From the NCBI GenBank assembly GCA_017304135.1, contig JAFLBB010000041.1, forward strand, positions 1-39,574: DNA of 39,574 nucleotides. Direction: 5' to 3'. A program made the translations under genes and the position numbers. Positions 24,164-32,293 of the stretch are shown piece after piece. Under the pieces are notes generated by a model, which was not told where the DNA came from, did not search any database, and worked only from the letters and a program-made list of their open reading frames with translations. Source of the DNA: Acidobacteriota bacterium (GTDB lineage Bacteria; Acidobacteriota; Terriglobia; Bryobacterales; Bryobacteraceae). The stretch's first letter is position 1. The number at the start of each line of letters is the position of its first letter.

Positions 24164-25036
24164 CTATTCCGGACCCCGCTGGCCCCAATGCAACTTCTGG
24201 CGCAACACGTCGAAATACAACAGCCTCGGCGGCCTGATCAGCCGCAGCGCATGCTTGGCCGCCCGGCACAGCACATGATCGCCGTGGCGCAGGGCAATCG
24301 CCTGCTGGCCGTCCACGTTCAGGAACACGTCGTTGTCAGGCGCGCGCACGGAGAAGGAAACCATCTCGCTATCGGGCACAATCACCGGACGGTTCGTCAA
24401 CGTGTGCGGGCAGATCGGCGTCAACGAAAACGCCGCCACCGTGGGAAACACAATCGGGCCGCCAGCGCTCAACGAATACGCCGTCGAGCCCGTCGGTGTG
24501 GACAGGATGAGCCCGTCGCCGCGGTAGCTGCACACATAATGATGGCCGACCCAGGCGTCGATCTCCACCATCCGTGCCTCGGCCGCCTTGGCCAGCACCA
24601 CATCGTTCAACGCCAGGTACTGCGCCACCACCTCGCCGCCGCGCTCCAGCATGCAGTTGATCATGCGCCGGTGGCCGATGCGGTGATGCCCCTTCAGCGC
24701 CCGCTCCAACTCCGGATACAACTCCTGAATCGTCAACGCCGTCAGAAACCCCAGCGAGCCCAGGTTCACCGCCAGCAGCGGGATCTCCCGCTCGCCAATC
24801 GCCTTGGCCGCCATCAGCAGCGTCCCGTCGCCGCCCAGCACGATCACCATGTCGCAGTTTTCCGGCACCTCGCCAATCGGCAGGCCGTCGCTCAGGTCGG
24901 CGTAGCCCGCCGTCACCGTGTCGTAGCGCGCCGTCAACTTCCGCTCGGTGAGGAAGGCGAGCAGACGCGGCACCACATCCCTGCCCTTGGGCGCTTCAGG
25001 TTTCGAGATGATGCCGATGGTTTGGACGATACGCAT
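24164..25036 (-). CDS. nadK: NAD kinase
   Basis: A 290-residue ATP-NAD kinase that makes NADP. Motifs are complete: VIVLGGDGTLLMAA (64-77), NLGSLGFLT (91-99), NDVV (144-147), GDGLILSTPTGSTAYSLSAG (173-192) and TPICPHTLTNRPVIV (206-220). Length and order match the family. It overlaps the end of tlyA by 41 bases, and its stop is immediately before the symporter start. The ATG at 25036 begins the conserved first strand (VQTIGIISKPE). Confidence 0.96.
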   Translation of the reverse strand: MRIVQTIGIISKPEAPKGRDVVPRLLAFLTERKLTARYDTVTAGYADLSDGLPIGEVPENCDMVIVLGGDGTLLMAAKAIGEREIPLLAVNLGSLGFLTALTIQELYPELERALKGHHRIGHRRMINCMLERGGEVVAQYLALNDVVLAKAAEARMVEIDAWVGHHYVCSYRGDGLILSTPTGSTAYSLSAGGPIVFPTVAAFSLTPICPHTLTNRPVIVPDSEMVSFSVRAPDNDVFLNVDGQQAIALRHGDHVLCRAAKHALRLIRPPRLLYFDVLRQKLHWGQRGPE

Positions 25037-25754
25037 AGAGCAAGAACTCTCGATTCCCCTCCGCCCCCGTAATCGGGCTGGCCACCAGAGAGCAGTCGAA
25101 TCCCAACGATTCTACGCAAGTGCGGACGCGCGCGCAGGCTTCCTCATGCAAAACCGGGTCGCGCACAATGCCACCCTTGCCCACTGACTCGCGGCCGACT
25201 TCAAACTGCGGCTTCACGAGCACAACCAGGCTCGCCTCCGGACTCAACAGCGCGGGAAGGTTCGGCAAAATCAGGGTGGCCGAAATGAAGCTGACATCCA
25301 TTGTGGCAAAGCCGGGCCGCTCCGGCAGCATGTCGGGCGTCAAATAACGCGCATTGCACTCCTCGCGCGCAATCACCCGCGGATCGTTGCGCAGCTTCCA
25401 GTCGAGCTGCCCCCGGCCCACGTCAAACGCATACACCCGCGCCGCCCCGCGCTGCAGCAGGCAATCGGTGAAGCCACCCGTCGACGCTCCCACATCCAGG
25501 CACACCACGCCCTCCACCGAGATCGCGAAATGGTCGAGCGCATGGGCCAGCTTCAACCCGCCCCGCGATACATAGGGAAGCCGCGCCACCACTTCCAGCA
25601 CCGCATCGGCAGCCACCGCCTGCCCCGGCTTGGCCGCACGCTGCCCGGCGATCATCACATCGCCCGCCAGAATCAGCGCCTGCGCCTTCTCCCGCGTCGG
25701 AGCAAGCCCGCGCTCGACCAGAAGTTGATCGAGCCGCTGCTTGGGTGACGTCAT
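24996..25754 (-). CDS. tlyA: TlyA family rRNA 2'-O-methyltransferase (S4 plus FtsJ-like domain)
   Basis: A 252-residue protein. An S4 RNA-binding domain (about 5-58, QRLDQLLVERGLAPTREKAQ) leads to an FtsJ-like SAM methyltransferase. Visible are SRGGLKL with K68, CLDVGASTGGFTDCLLQRGA (85-104, SAM-binding loop), MDVSFIS with D153, and LVKPQFE with K181 and E185, giving the K-D-K-E catalytic set. TlyA methylates 16S and 23S rRNA in mycobacteria; the hemolysin label is historical. ATG 25754 is preferred over upstream in-frame codons that would run into ispA; it lies 7 bases after the ispA stop. The 41-base overlap with nadK is longer than usual for an operon. Confidence 0.93.
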   Translation of the reverse strand: MTSPKQRLDQLLVERGLAPTREKAQALILAGDVMIAGQRAAKPGQAVAADAVLEVVARLPYVSRGGLKLAHALDHFAISVEGVVCLDVGASTGGFTDCLLQRGAARVYAFDVGRGQLDWKLRNDPRVIAREECNARYLTPDMLPERPGFATMDVSFISATLILPNLPALLSPEASLVVLVKPQFEVGRESVGKGGIVRDPVLHEEACARVRTCVESLGFDCSLVASPITGAEGNREFLLYAYRPNHRHHLET

Positions 25755-25761
25755 CGTGGCT

Positions 25762-26691
25762 CTAGGAATTGCGATGGACAATCAGGTCGGCGATAGCCCG
25801 CAGCGCCGCCGCCCGCTCACCAAACGGCGCAACCGCCGCGTGCGCGGCCTGCAACTGCTCCCCGGCCATGCGCCGCGAAGCCTCCACGCCATACACCGCT
25901 GGAAACGTGATCTTGTGCTGCGCCGCGTCCTTGCCCGGCGTCTTGCCCAACTGCTCCGGCGTGGACTCGATGTCGAGCAGGTCGTCGACAATCTGAAACG
26001 CCAGCCCCACCGCCTCGCCGTAGCGCGAAAGAGCCGCATGCTCCTCGCTCGCCGCCAGTTTGCCCGCCGCAATCGCGCCAAACCGCACACTGGCCCGCAG
26101 CAACGCCCCCGTTTTCGCGCGGTGAATGCGGTGCAGCAGTTCCGCCGTCGGAGCCTGCTTCTCGCCTTCCAGGTCGTGCACCTGGCCGCCGATCATGCCC
26201 CCCACCGTGCCCGACGCCACGCTCAACTCTTCCACCAGGGCCAACCGCTGCTCCACGCTCAACCCTTCGGCCTGCGCCACCACCTGGAAGGCGATCGTCG
26301 ACAGCGCGTCGCCGGCCAGAATCGCCATCGCATCGCCGAACACTTTGTGATTGGTGGGCCGCCCGCGCCGCAAATCGTCGTTGTCCAGCGCCGGCAAATC
26401 ATCGTGGATGAGCGAATAGGTGTGCACCATCTCCAGCGCGCATGCCGGCGCCAGCACCACGTCGCTTGTCTCGCCCAACGCCTCGGCCGCGGCGATAGCC
26501 AGAATCGGCCTCACACGCTTGCCGCCGGCAAACAACGAATAACGCATCGCGCGGTGGATCACCGCCGGCTCAACTGTCTCCGCCGGAATCAGCCGCTCCA
26601 GCGCCGCTTGCACACGTTCACCCTGCAGCGCCAGGTAACCGCTCAAATCGAATTGCGTCGGGGTGGGGGTCGCGGACATAGCGCTCGTCAC
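25762..26691 (-). CDS. ispA: Polyprenyl (farnesyl/geranylgeranyl) diphosphate synthase
   Basis: A 309-residue trans-isoprenyl diphosphate synthase that condenses isopentenyl diphosphate with allylic diphosphates. Both Asp-rich motifs are present: IHDDLPALDNDD (95-106, FARM) and DDLLD (236-240, SARM) with GKTPGKDAAQHKITFPAVYG (249-268). The GGKRVRP near 56-62 binds IPP. The residues before the FARM suggest a short-chain (C15 or C20) product, not proven. The frame opens with GTG 26691, next to the xseB stop; ATG 26679 is an equally plausible start. The usual neighbour dxs is absent here. Confidence 0.93.
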   Translation of the reverse strand: MTSAMSATPTPTQFDLSGYLALQGERVQAALERLIPAETVEPAVIHRAMRYSLFAGGKRVRPILAIAAAEALGETSDVVLAPACALEMVHTYSLIHDDLPALDNDDLRRGRPTNHKVFGDAMAILAGDALSTIAFQVVAQAEGLSVEQRLALVEELSVASGTVGGMIGGQVHDLEGEKQAPTAELLHRIHRAKTGALLRASVRFGAIAAGKLAASEEHAALSRYGEAVGLAFQIVDDLLDIESTPEQLGKTPGKDAAQHKITFPAVYGVEASRRMAGEQLQAAHAAVAPFGERAAALRAIADLIVHRNS

Positions 26692-26937
26692 TCAGTCGTT
26701 GCCCGAATCAAACGGCTCGGCTTTCACGCCCGCCGCGCGCTTCACCAGAATCTCGATGCGCGCCTCGGCCGCCTCCAACTGCTTCCGGCACACCTCCGAC
26801 AACGCAACCCCCCGTTCAAACAGCGCAAGCGACTCTTCCAGCGGCTGCTCGCCGGACTCCAGTTGCTTCACCACGGATTCCAGCTCCGTGAGGGACTGCT
26901 CAAAATTCACTACCGGCTGCGCATCGCCCATCGCCAT
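26692..26937 (-). CDS. xseB: Exodeoxyribonuclease VII small subunit
   Basis: An 81-residue (from ATG 26937) or 79-residue (from ATG 26931) small helical protein, the regulatory subunit that joins XseA. Landmarks are FEQSLTELESVVKQLESGEQ (12-31), PLEESLALFERGV and CRKQLEAAEARIEIL. The second ATG is 6 bases after a TACAAT hexamer and could be the start of a leaderless transcript; neither ATG has a good ribosome-binding site. The stop is immediately before the ispA frame. The large subunit xseA is not in the window. Confidence 0.93.
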   Translation of the reverse strand: MAMGDAQPVVNFEQSLTELESVVKQLESGEQPLEESLALFERGVALSEVCRKQLEAAEARIEILVKRAAGVKAEPFDSGND

Positions 26938-26943
26938 ATTGTA
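26938..26943 (-). promoter_or_regulatory. -10 element before xseB
   Basis: TACAAT on the minus strand (26943 to 26938) directly precedes the first ATG of xseB and is 6 bases before the second at 26931. This spacing would give a leaderless mRNA from 26931 and an internal promoter for xseB-ispA-tlyA-nadK. Confidence 0.45.
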
Positions 26944-26973
26944 ACGTGGGCGCGCGCCTGCGGCCGTTGCGGC

Positions 26974-27351
26974 TCACTCCACATTGGGCGCCACACTCTG
27001 CCCCAACCGCAGCATCGAGGTCGTGAACTCCATCGACGCCGTCGCGAAATCCCCGCCGATGTCCATTGACCGTATCGCCGCATCCCGCTTGCCCGACAAC
27101 GCCTGCCTCAACACCATCGCCGCCACCTTGTGCAGCCGCCGGTGCGCCTCCACACACTCATGAAACTCCGGCGCCGACTTCACCTCCTCCTCCGTACAAC
27201 TCTCCGCCCATCGCCCAAACGAGCACGCGCCTTCTGCCCGCAGTTCCTCCGGCGTCCACTCGCTATTCATCGTCTTGATGGCCGTCAGCAACTCACTGCG
27301 CCACAACCCGTGCGCAGCAATAGCGGATTTGATTTCACGGTCCAGGTCCAC
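26974..27351 (-). CDS. Stand-alone CZB (chemoreceptor zinc-binding) domain protein
   Basis: A 125-residue helical protein starting at GTG 27351, with GGAGG 8-12 bases upstream. The CZB zinc set is visible: AHGLW with H14, CSFGRW with C43 (43-48), and HRRLH with H70 and H74. CZB domains usually sit at the end of methyl-accepting receptors or diguanylate cyclases and sense zinc or oxidants such as hypochlorite through the Cys. Here there is no receptor or output domain attached and no chemotaxis gene nearby. It is 36 bp upstream of xseB on the same strand. Partner unknown. Confidence 0.82.
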   Translation of the reverse strand: MDLDREIKSAIAAHGLWRSELLTAIKTMNSEWTPEELRAEGACSFGRWAESCTEEEVKSAPEFHECVEAHRRLHKVAAMVLRQALSGKRDAAIRSMDIGGDFATASMEFTTSMLRLGQSVAPNVE

Positions 27352-27489
27352 GATTTCTTTCCTCCAGATCGAACGGTTCTTCCCTCAAATAGCGCGGGGA
27401 TTCCTCCGCTCATATCGGCGCGATTTCCGCACTTGATGGTGAATCGTCGATGAACTTCTCCGCCCCCCGCACCGGGGCGCACAACCGGC

Positions 27490-27523
27490 AAAAACACAAC
27501 GGCCCCAGCCGGAGCCGGGGCCG
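27490..27523 (-). terminator. Intrinsic terminator of the third TonB-type receptor
   Basis: On the minus strand a stem CGGCCCC/GGGGCCG (27523-27517 with 27506-27500) with a 10-base loop is followed by TTGTGTTTTT (27499-27490). It begins 24 bases after the receptor stop codon. This is a normal Rho-independent terminator. Confidence 0.75.
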
Positions 27524-27547
27524 CCGCGAGTACAGTTGTCGCCGGGA

Positions 27548-30500
27548 TCAGAAGTAGTACTTGAACCCGAGTTGCACGTTGCGCGCTCCCACCTTGGTGC
27601 CGGTGATGGTGCCGAAGTTGGAGTTGCCGAAGCTGGTGTTCGGATCGCCGAAGACCGGCGTGTTGGTGAAGTTCGTCGCCTCGAGCCGGAACTCAAAGCG
27701 CTGCCCTTCCCGCGTCGCCACGCTCTTCAACAAAGCCGCATCCACCGTCCGGATGCCCGGCCCGCGGTAGTTCAAATACCGCGGCGCCGAACCGAACACG
27801 TCGCCGATCGGCTGCGTGAACGCCGCACGGTTGAAGTAGCCGCCATTTAAGCGATCCACCACCGCGCCCGTCGTTGACGGATCGCCGATCAGGTTCGGCC
27901 GCTGCGTGCCGCCGTTCTGCATCACGCCGCCATTCTGGCTCACCTGCAACGGGTTGCCGCCCTGGAACAGGGCAAAGGCGCTGACCTCCCAACCGCCGAT
28001 CAGTGCGTTCACCCAACGGTTCGCGCCGCTACCCAACGCCTTGCCCTGCCCAAACGGCAGTTCATAGGCCCCGGAGAGCACCATACGGTGTGTGATGTCG
28101 TGCGCCGACAGCGCCTTCTCACCCTTGCGGTTGAGAGGATTCTGCTGCGCCGTCGAACCGCCCAGCCACGAGTAATTGCCCGAACCGATCGAGGCGTCGT
28201 CGAGCATCTTCGACCACGTGTAATGGCCAACAAACGTCAGCCCGCGCGAGAACCGCTTCTCATACTTCATCTGCAACGCGTGATAGTAGGAGTTCGCGTT
28301 GGCCGGCTCGGCCGTTCCCGAACTCGCTCCGTCATACTGCGTCATGCCGCGCAACAGGCGGAAGCGCTGAATCGTCGGCCGGTTCATGTTCACCGCCAGC
28401 GGGTCGTTGATCACGCCGAAGAACGGATTCGGCACCTGCGCGTTCAACTGGTCGCGCGTGAACTGCCCCTCGCCCGGGTACCACACCGACAGCGGCAGCG
28501 GCACCAGGTTCGTGTACGGATTGAACAGGTGCGCCCCGCGGCTGCCCGTGTAGTTCACCTCCACCACGCCCGACTTCACCTGCCGCTGCACCGAGAAGTT
28601 CCAGCTGTAGTATTCCGGGTTGCGGTTGAACGACGGCACCGGAGTGCCCACGCCCAGACCGATGAACGTATTGTCGCCCTTGCTGTTGCCCGGCGGCAGC
28701 AGCATGCCCTGCGGATAGGGATTGTTCAGCTTGGCAAACAAGGTCTCGTTGGAGTCCAGCGAATAGGTCGGCGTCGAGTTCACGTTGAACCCCGCACCCG
28801 TGTGCCCATACACCGTCGCTCGCGAAAGCTGATACAGCAGGCCCCAGGCGCCGCGAATCGACGTCTTGTCGTCCAGCGCATAGGCGAAGCCCAGTCGCGG
28901 GCTGAAGTTGTTGTAATCGCCGTTGAAGGGGGAGCGCCGGTTGTCGTCGACAAACTTCAACACGCCGCGCAGATCGTAGCCCGGCACCGAGATCGGCGAC
29001 TTCTGGTCGAGATCCCAATAGCTCTGCCGGTTCTGCGTCTCCCAGCGCGGCACGTCGAACTCGTAGCGCAACCCCAGGTTCAGCGTCAGTTTGCGCGTCA
29101 CCTTCCAGTCGTCCTGGAAGTAGAAGCCCATATAGCGCGAACGCGTGAACACCTTCGGGTCGATGTGGTACTGGCCGCCCGTGCCCCAGCCCAGCAGCAT
29201 CGTCGCCAGGCCGTTGCCCTGGTTGTTGTTTCCGACATTCTGCAACTGCCGCGTCACTTGCGAGCCAAAGCTCACCTGGCCCGACGGATAGCCCGGCTGC
29301 AAATAGTCCAGGAAGTTCTGCCGCATCTCGCCGCCCACCTTGATCGAGTGGCTGCCGAGGAACTTCGAGAACGAACCCGAAACCTGGTGCGCGCCTTCCT
29401 GGCGGTCCATGATCACCCACCCTTCGGTGCCGATATCGGTGTAGCCCTCCGGCGCGATTGTCGGAAACACCAGGTAGTTGGCGTTCGTCTTCATGTATTC
29501 GGGGAAGCCCAGCGTCGTCAGGTCAAACGGCGCCATCGCGTTGCGGTAGAAGTTCGAGTAGATCAACCCGTAGCGCACCGTCCACACCGTGGTCGCGTTC
29601 TCCGTCCGCGTGAAGTCGGTCACCACTGAATGCGTCTTCGTCCCCGTCGGACCGTTATTGAACGTAAACGCCGGATTACCCGCTCCAAACAGGTTCGCCG
29701 GGTCGCCGTTGTTCGGCGCATGGCTGTAGCGGCCCGTGATGCGCATCTTGTCGTTGATGTTGTGGTCGCCCTTGAAGTCCATCTGCTTTGAACGGCTTCG
29801 ATTCACGTCCTGGGCAAACCAGTTGTTGTTGTTCGTCACCGCGTTGGTCACCTGGTTGCCCCGCGGGAAAAAGGCCAGCGCCTTTAACGCCACCGGGTCC
29901 ATGCGCGACTTCGGAATGACGTTGCCCGGAAACACGCGCCGCTCCCACTGCCCGGCCGCATTCCGTGAAGCGTCAAACGGATCGAAAATCGAAATCAGCG
30001 TCCCGTTGGACTGGAACGTTCTCGAAAAATCGCCGTCGCGCTGCGGGTCGGTCGGAAACGTCGCCGTTGCGCTCGTCGGCGTCCGCTGCTTGGTCTGCTC
30101 GTAGGAGGCAAAGAAAAAGGTCTTGTTCTTTTTCACCGGACCGCCCAGCACGCCGCCAAACTGGTCGCGGCGGAACAGCGGCCGCGAGTTGCCCGCGCGG
30201 TTGGCAAACCAATCGTTCGCGTTGAGATCCGAATGGCGGAAAAAATAAAAAGCCGTGCCGTGGAAATCATTGGTGCCCGACTTGGTCACCATGTTGATCA
30301 CCGCGCCGCCGGTCTGCCCATACTCGGCCGGGAAGAAGTTCGTCTGCATCTTGAACTCCTGCACCGAGTCCACCGACGGCTTGTATTTCAAATCCGTGAT
30401 GCCCGAGTTCTGCTCCACCGTCGTCACCGTCACGCCGTCCACCAGCACGTCGGAGGTCGAGTTGCGCGCCCCATTGGCCACGAAGTTTGTATTCGTCGCC

Positions 30501-31003
30501 CCGCGCGCGCCTGCTGAACCCACCACGCCCGGCGTCAAATAGACAAGCGCCAGCGAATCGCGCCCCAGGTTCGGCAGCGAGATCATGTACTTGTTCTCCA
30601 CCACCTGGCCCAGCGTCGCGTTGGTCGTGTTCAACAGCGGCGCCGTCGCGTCCACCGTCACCGTCGAGGTCAAATCGCCGATCTGCATCTGCACATCGAT
30701 CGTCGCCTGCTGTTGCACCAGCAACGGGAACCGTTGGTGCACATACTTCCGGAAGCCTGCCGCTTCCACGTTGAGTTCATACGCCCCCGGCGGCAGGGCG
30801 GCCAGCGAATAGCGACCGTTGGAATCCGTCACCGTCGGATGCGCGACGTTGCGGTCCAACTCAGTCACCACCACTTTTGCCCCGGGAACCGTGGCTCCCG
30901 AAGCATCTGATACCGTGCCACGCAGCGCGGCTGTAAACGACTGGCTCCAGCCCACGGCCGCAAACACCGTAAGCGAAAGAATCAGTAGAGGAAATCTCTT
31001 CAT
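27548..31003 (-). CDS. TonB-dependent receptor-like protein with carboxypeptidase-regulatory-like domain
   Basis: The largest of the three receptors, 1151 residues. The signal peptide ends at about residue 21 (AVGWSQS). The carboxypeptidase-regulatory-like domain (about 25-105) contains LRGTVSDASGATVPGAKVVV. The plug has MISLPNLGRDSLALVYLTPG near 139-158 and NGARNSTSDVLVDGV near 176-190. The barrel ends FKYYF. GAGGTAACC lies directly before the ATG. It is a single-gene unit: a terminator follows it, and the next upstream gene on the strand is 216 bp away. Plug and barrel differ clearly from the other two receptors, so they are not recent duplicates. Substrate unknown. Confidence 0.9.
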   Translation of the reverse strand: MKRFPLLILSLTVFAAVGWSQSFTAALRGTVSDASGATVPGAKVVVTELDRNVAHPTVTDSNGRYSLAALPPGAYELNVEAAGFRKYVHQRFPLLVQQQATIDVQMQIGDLTSTVTVDATAPLLNTTNATLGQVVENKYMISLPNLGRDSLALVYLTPGVVGSAGARGATNTNFVANGARNSTSDVLVDGVTVTTVEQNSGITDLKYKPSVDSVQEFKMQTNFFPAEYGQTGGAVINMVTKSGTNDFHGTAFYFFRHSDLNANDWFANRAGNSRPLFRRDQFGGVLGGPVKKNKTFFFASYEQTKQRTPTSATATFPTDPQRDGDFSRTFQSNGTLISIFDPFDASRNAAGQWERRVFPGNVIPKSRMDPVALKALAFFPRGNQVTNAVTNNNNWFAQDVNRSRSKQMDFKGDHNINDKMRITGRYSHAPNNGDPANLFGAGNPAFTFNNGPTGTKTHSVVTDFTRTENATTVWTVRYGLIYSNFYRNAMAPFDLTTLGFPEYMKTNANYLVFPTIAPEGYTDIGTEGWVIMDRQEGAHQVSGSFSKFLGSHSIKVGGEMRQNFLDYLQPGYPSGQVSFGSQVTRQLQNVGNNNQGNGLATMLLGWGTGGQYHIDPKVFTRSRYMGFYFQDDWKVTRKLTLNLGLRYEFDVPRWETQNRQSYWDLDQKSPISVPGYDLRGVLKFVDDNRRSPFNGDYNNFSPRLGFAYALDDKTSIRGAWGLLYQLSRATVYGHTGAGFNVNSTPTYSLDSNETLFAKLNNPYPQGMLLPPGNSKGDNTFIGLGVGTPVPSFNRNPEYYSWNFSVQRQVKSGVVEVNYTGSRGAHLFNPYTNLVPLPLSVWYPGEGQFTRDQLNAQVPNPFFGVINDPLAVNMNRPTIQRFRLLRGMTQYDGASSGTAEPANANSYYHALQMKYEKRFSRGLTFVGHYTWSKMLDDASIGSGNYSWLGGSTAQQNPLNRKGEKALSAHDITHRMVLSGAYELPFGQGKALGSGANRWVNALIGGWEVSAFALFQGGNPLQVSQNGGVMQNGGTQRPNLIGDPSTTGAVVDRLNGGYFNRAAFTQPIGDVFGSAPRYLNYRGPGIRTVDAALLKSVATREGQRFEFRLEATNFTNTPVFGDPNTSFGNSNFGTITGTKVGARNVQLGFKYYF

Positions 31004-31051
31004 GGTTACCTCTGATCTTCTGATTTACTTGCCAGGCGGGAGATACTGCTA

Positions 31052-31077
31052 CCCCACAACCCTTCAAGGTTGGGGGG
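31052..31077 (-). promoter_or_regulatory. Stem-loop in the leader of the third receptor
   Basis: CCCCACAACC (31052-31061) and GGTTGGGGGG (31068-31077) can pair over 10 positions with one mismatch around a 6-base loop. It lies 49-74 bases before the receptor ATG. A weak -10-like TAGACT lies just upstream on the minus strand, which would put the stem at the very 5' end of the mRNA. Confidence 0.45.
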
Positions 31078-31117
31078 AGTCTATCACACGCCATGCCCAC
31101 GAACGCAACGATTCCAA

Positions 31118-31165
31118 CCTCGTTTTTCGAGGAAACACGAAAAATAAAATATGATTAATAAACTT
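31118..31165. other. Short hairpin and AT-rich patch upstream of the third receptor
   Basis: CCTCG-TTTTT-CGAGG (31118-31132) is followed by an A/T-rich stretch to about 31165, conspicuous in this GC-rich window. On the minus strand the T-rich part precedes the hairpin, so it is not a standard terminator for the Ldh2-type gene. It could be an UP-like element or curved DNA. Confidence 0.3.
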
Positions 31166-31219
31166 GAGATGGAGTTACCGCTACCGGCATCGCTACCGTC
31201 GCTTCGCCCACCGCAGCAC

Positions 31220-32293
31220 CTACTCTCCCGGCACCGCCACCCCCAACACCCGCGCCCGCTGTGCGATCTCGTCCCACAGCCCCCGCGTCATGGGAATGCC
31301 CCGCTCCAGCCGCTCCGCCTGCACCCGCCACTCCGGATCGCCCGCCACCATCACTTCGTCATAACCCGCCGCCGGCGCCGCCGACTTCACATGCCCGGCC
31401 AGCCGCGCCACCCGCTCGGTGAACTCCGCCCGCGAGCCAAACCGCCCCGGGTCAATCGCCAGGAAGAATTGCGACACGCGAAACCGCCGGTCCTTAAACC
31501 GCAGCCCGCCCAGCTCGGTCGAAATCGCCCCGCCCGACAGCACGCCCGTCAGGATCTCCACCATCATCCCCAACCCCGATCCTTTGTAGCCGCCCAGCGG
31601 CATCAGGAAGCCCGCCAGCGCCGCTGCCGTCGACATCGTCGGCCTTCCCTCGCCATCCATTGCCCATCCCGGCGGAATCGTCGGCTCCTGGTTCAACTTG
31701 GCTTTGTAGATCTTCCCCATCGCCACCGTCGTCGTGGCCATGTCGAGCAGCCACACCGAGTCGTCGGGCGACCCACCCTCGGGCGCAGGCAACGCGCAGC
31801 AGATCGGATTCGTCCCCCAACGCGCTTCGCGTGCCTGCCACGGCGCCACCGCCGGCGAAGCATTGCACAGCACAATGCCGATCATCCCCTCGCGCGCGAT
31901 CCTCTGCCCCCAAAACGCCGCCGCGCCAAAATGATTCGACTCCCGCGAAATCGCCAGCGCCAGCCCGTGCTCCCGCGCCAGCCGCACCGCGTGGTCGCTG
32001 CACCGCGCGCTCACCACCTGCCCCAACGCATTCTCGCCATCGTAGAGCGCGCACGCCGCCGATTCGCTCACCAGCCGCCCCACACCCTTGCCGTCCACAC
32101 GCCCATCGCTCAACTGATCGAGATAGAAGGTGAGCAGTTGCAGCCCGTGCGAATCCACCCCGCGCAGCGAGGCAAATAGCAGGCTATCCGCCGTCAGCGC
32201 GGCATGCTCCTCCGACGCCCCCGCCGCATGCAACAACTCCCGCGCATACGCGCGCAGCGTCTCGACGGGCAGTATGTGCGCGGCCTCCGCCAT
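31220..32293 (-). CDS. Ldh2/malate-L-sulfolactate dehydrogenase family oxidoreductase
   Basis: A 357-residue NAD(P)-dependent 2-hydroxyacid dehydrogenase of the LDH2/MDH2 family, unrelated to classical lactate dehydrogenase. Landmarks are GVDSHGLQLL (45-54, catalytic His49), SNHFGAAAFWG (119-129), GTNPICCALPAP (160-171), DMATTTVAMGKI (184-195) and GGYKGSGLGMMVEIL (234-248). Members oxidise malate, lactate, ureidoglycolate or 2,3-diketogulonate-type acids. Its ATG overlaps the TGA of the sugar-binding protein in TGATG, so the two are translationally coupled, suggesting a sugar-acid substrate. No terminator is obvious after the stop. Confidence 0.9.
   Translation of the reverse strand: MAEAAHILPVETLRAYARELLHAAGASEEHAALTADSLLFASLRGVDSHGLQLLTFYLDQLSDGRVDGKGVGRLVSESAACALYDGENALGQVVSARCSDHAVRLAREHGLALAISRESNHFGAAAFWGQRIAREGMIGIVLCNASPAVAPWQAREARWGTNPICCALPAPEGGSPDDSVWLLDMATTTVAMGKIYKAKLNQEPTIPPGWAMDGEGRPTMSTAAALAGFLMPLGGYKGSGLGMMVEILTGVLSGGAISTELGGLRFKDRRFRVSQFFLAIDPGRFGSRAEFTERVARLAGHVKSAAPAAGYDEVMVAGDPEWRVQAERLERGIPMTRGLWDEIAQRARVLGVAVPGE

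Noticed and set aside
28088..29629. Plus-strand open frame of 513 codons inside the third receptor
   Set aside because: Arg/His/Val-rich translation antisense to a recognisable beta-barrel; no domain.
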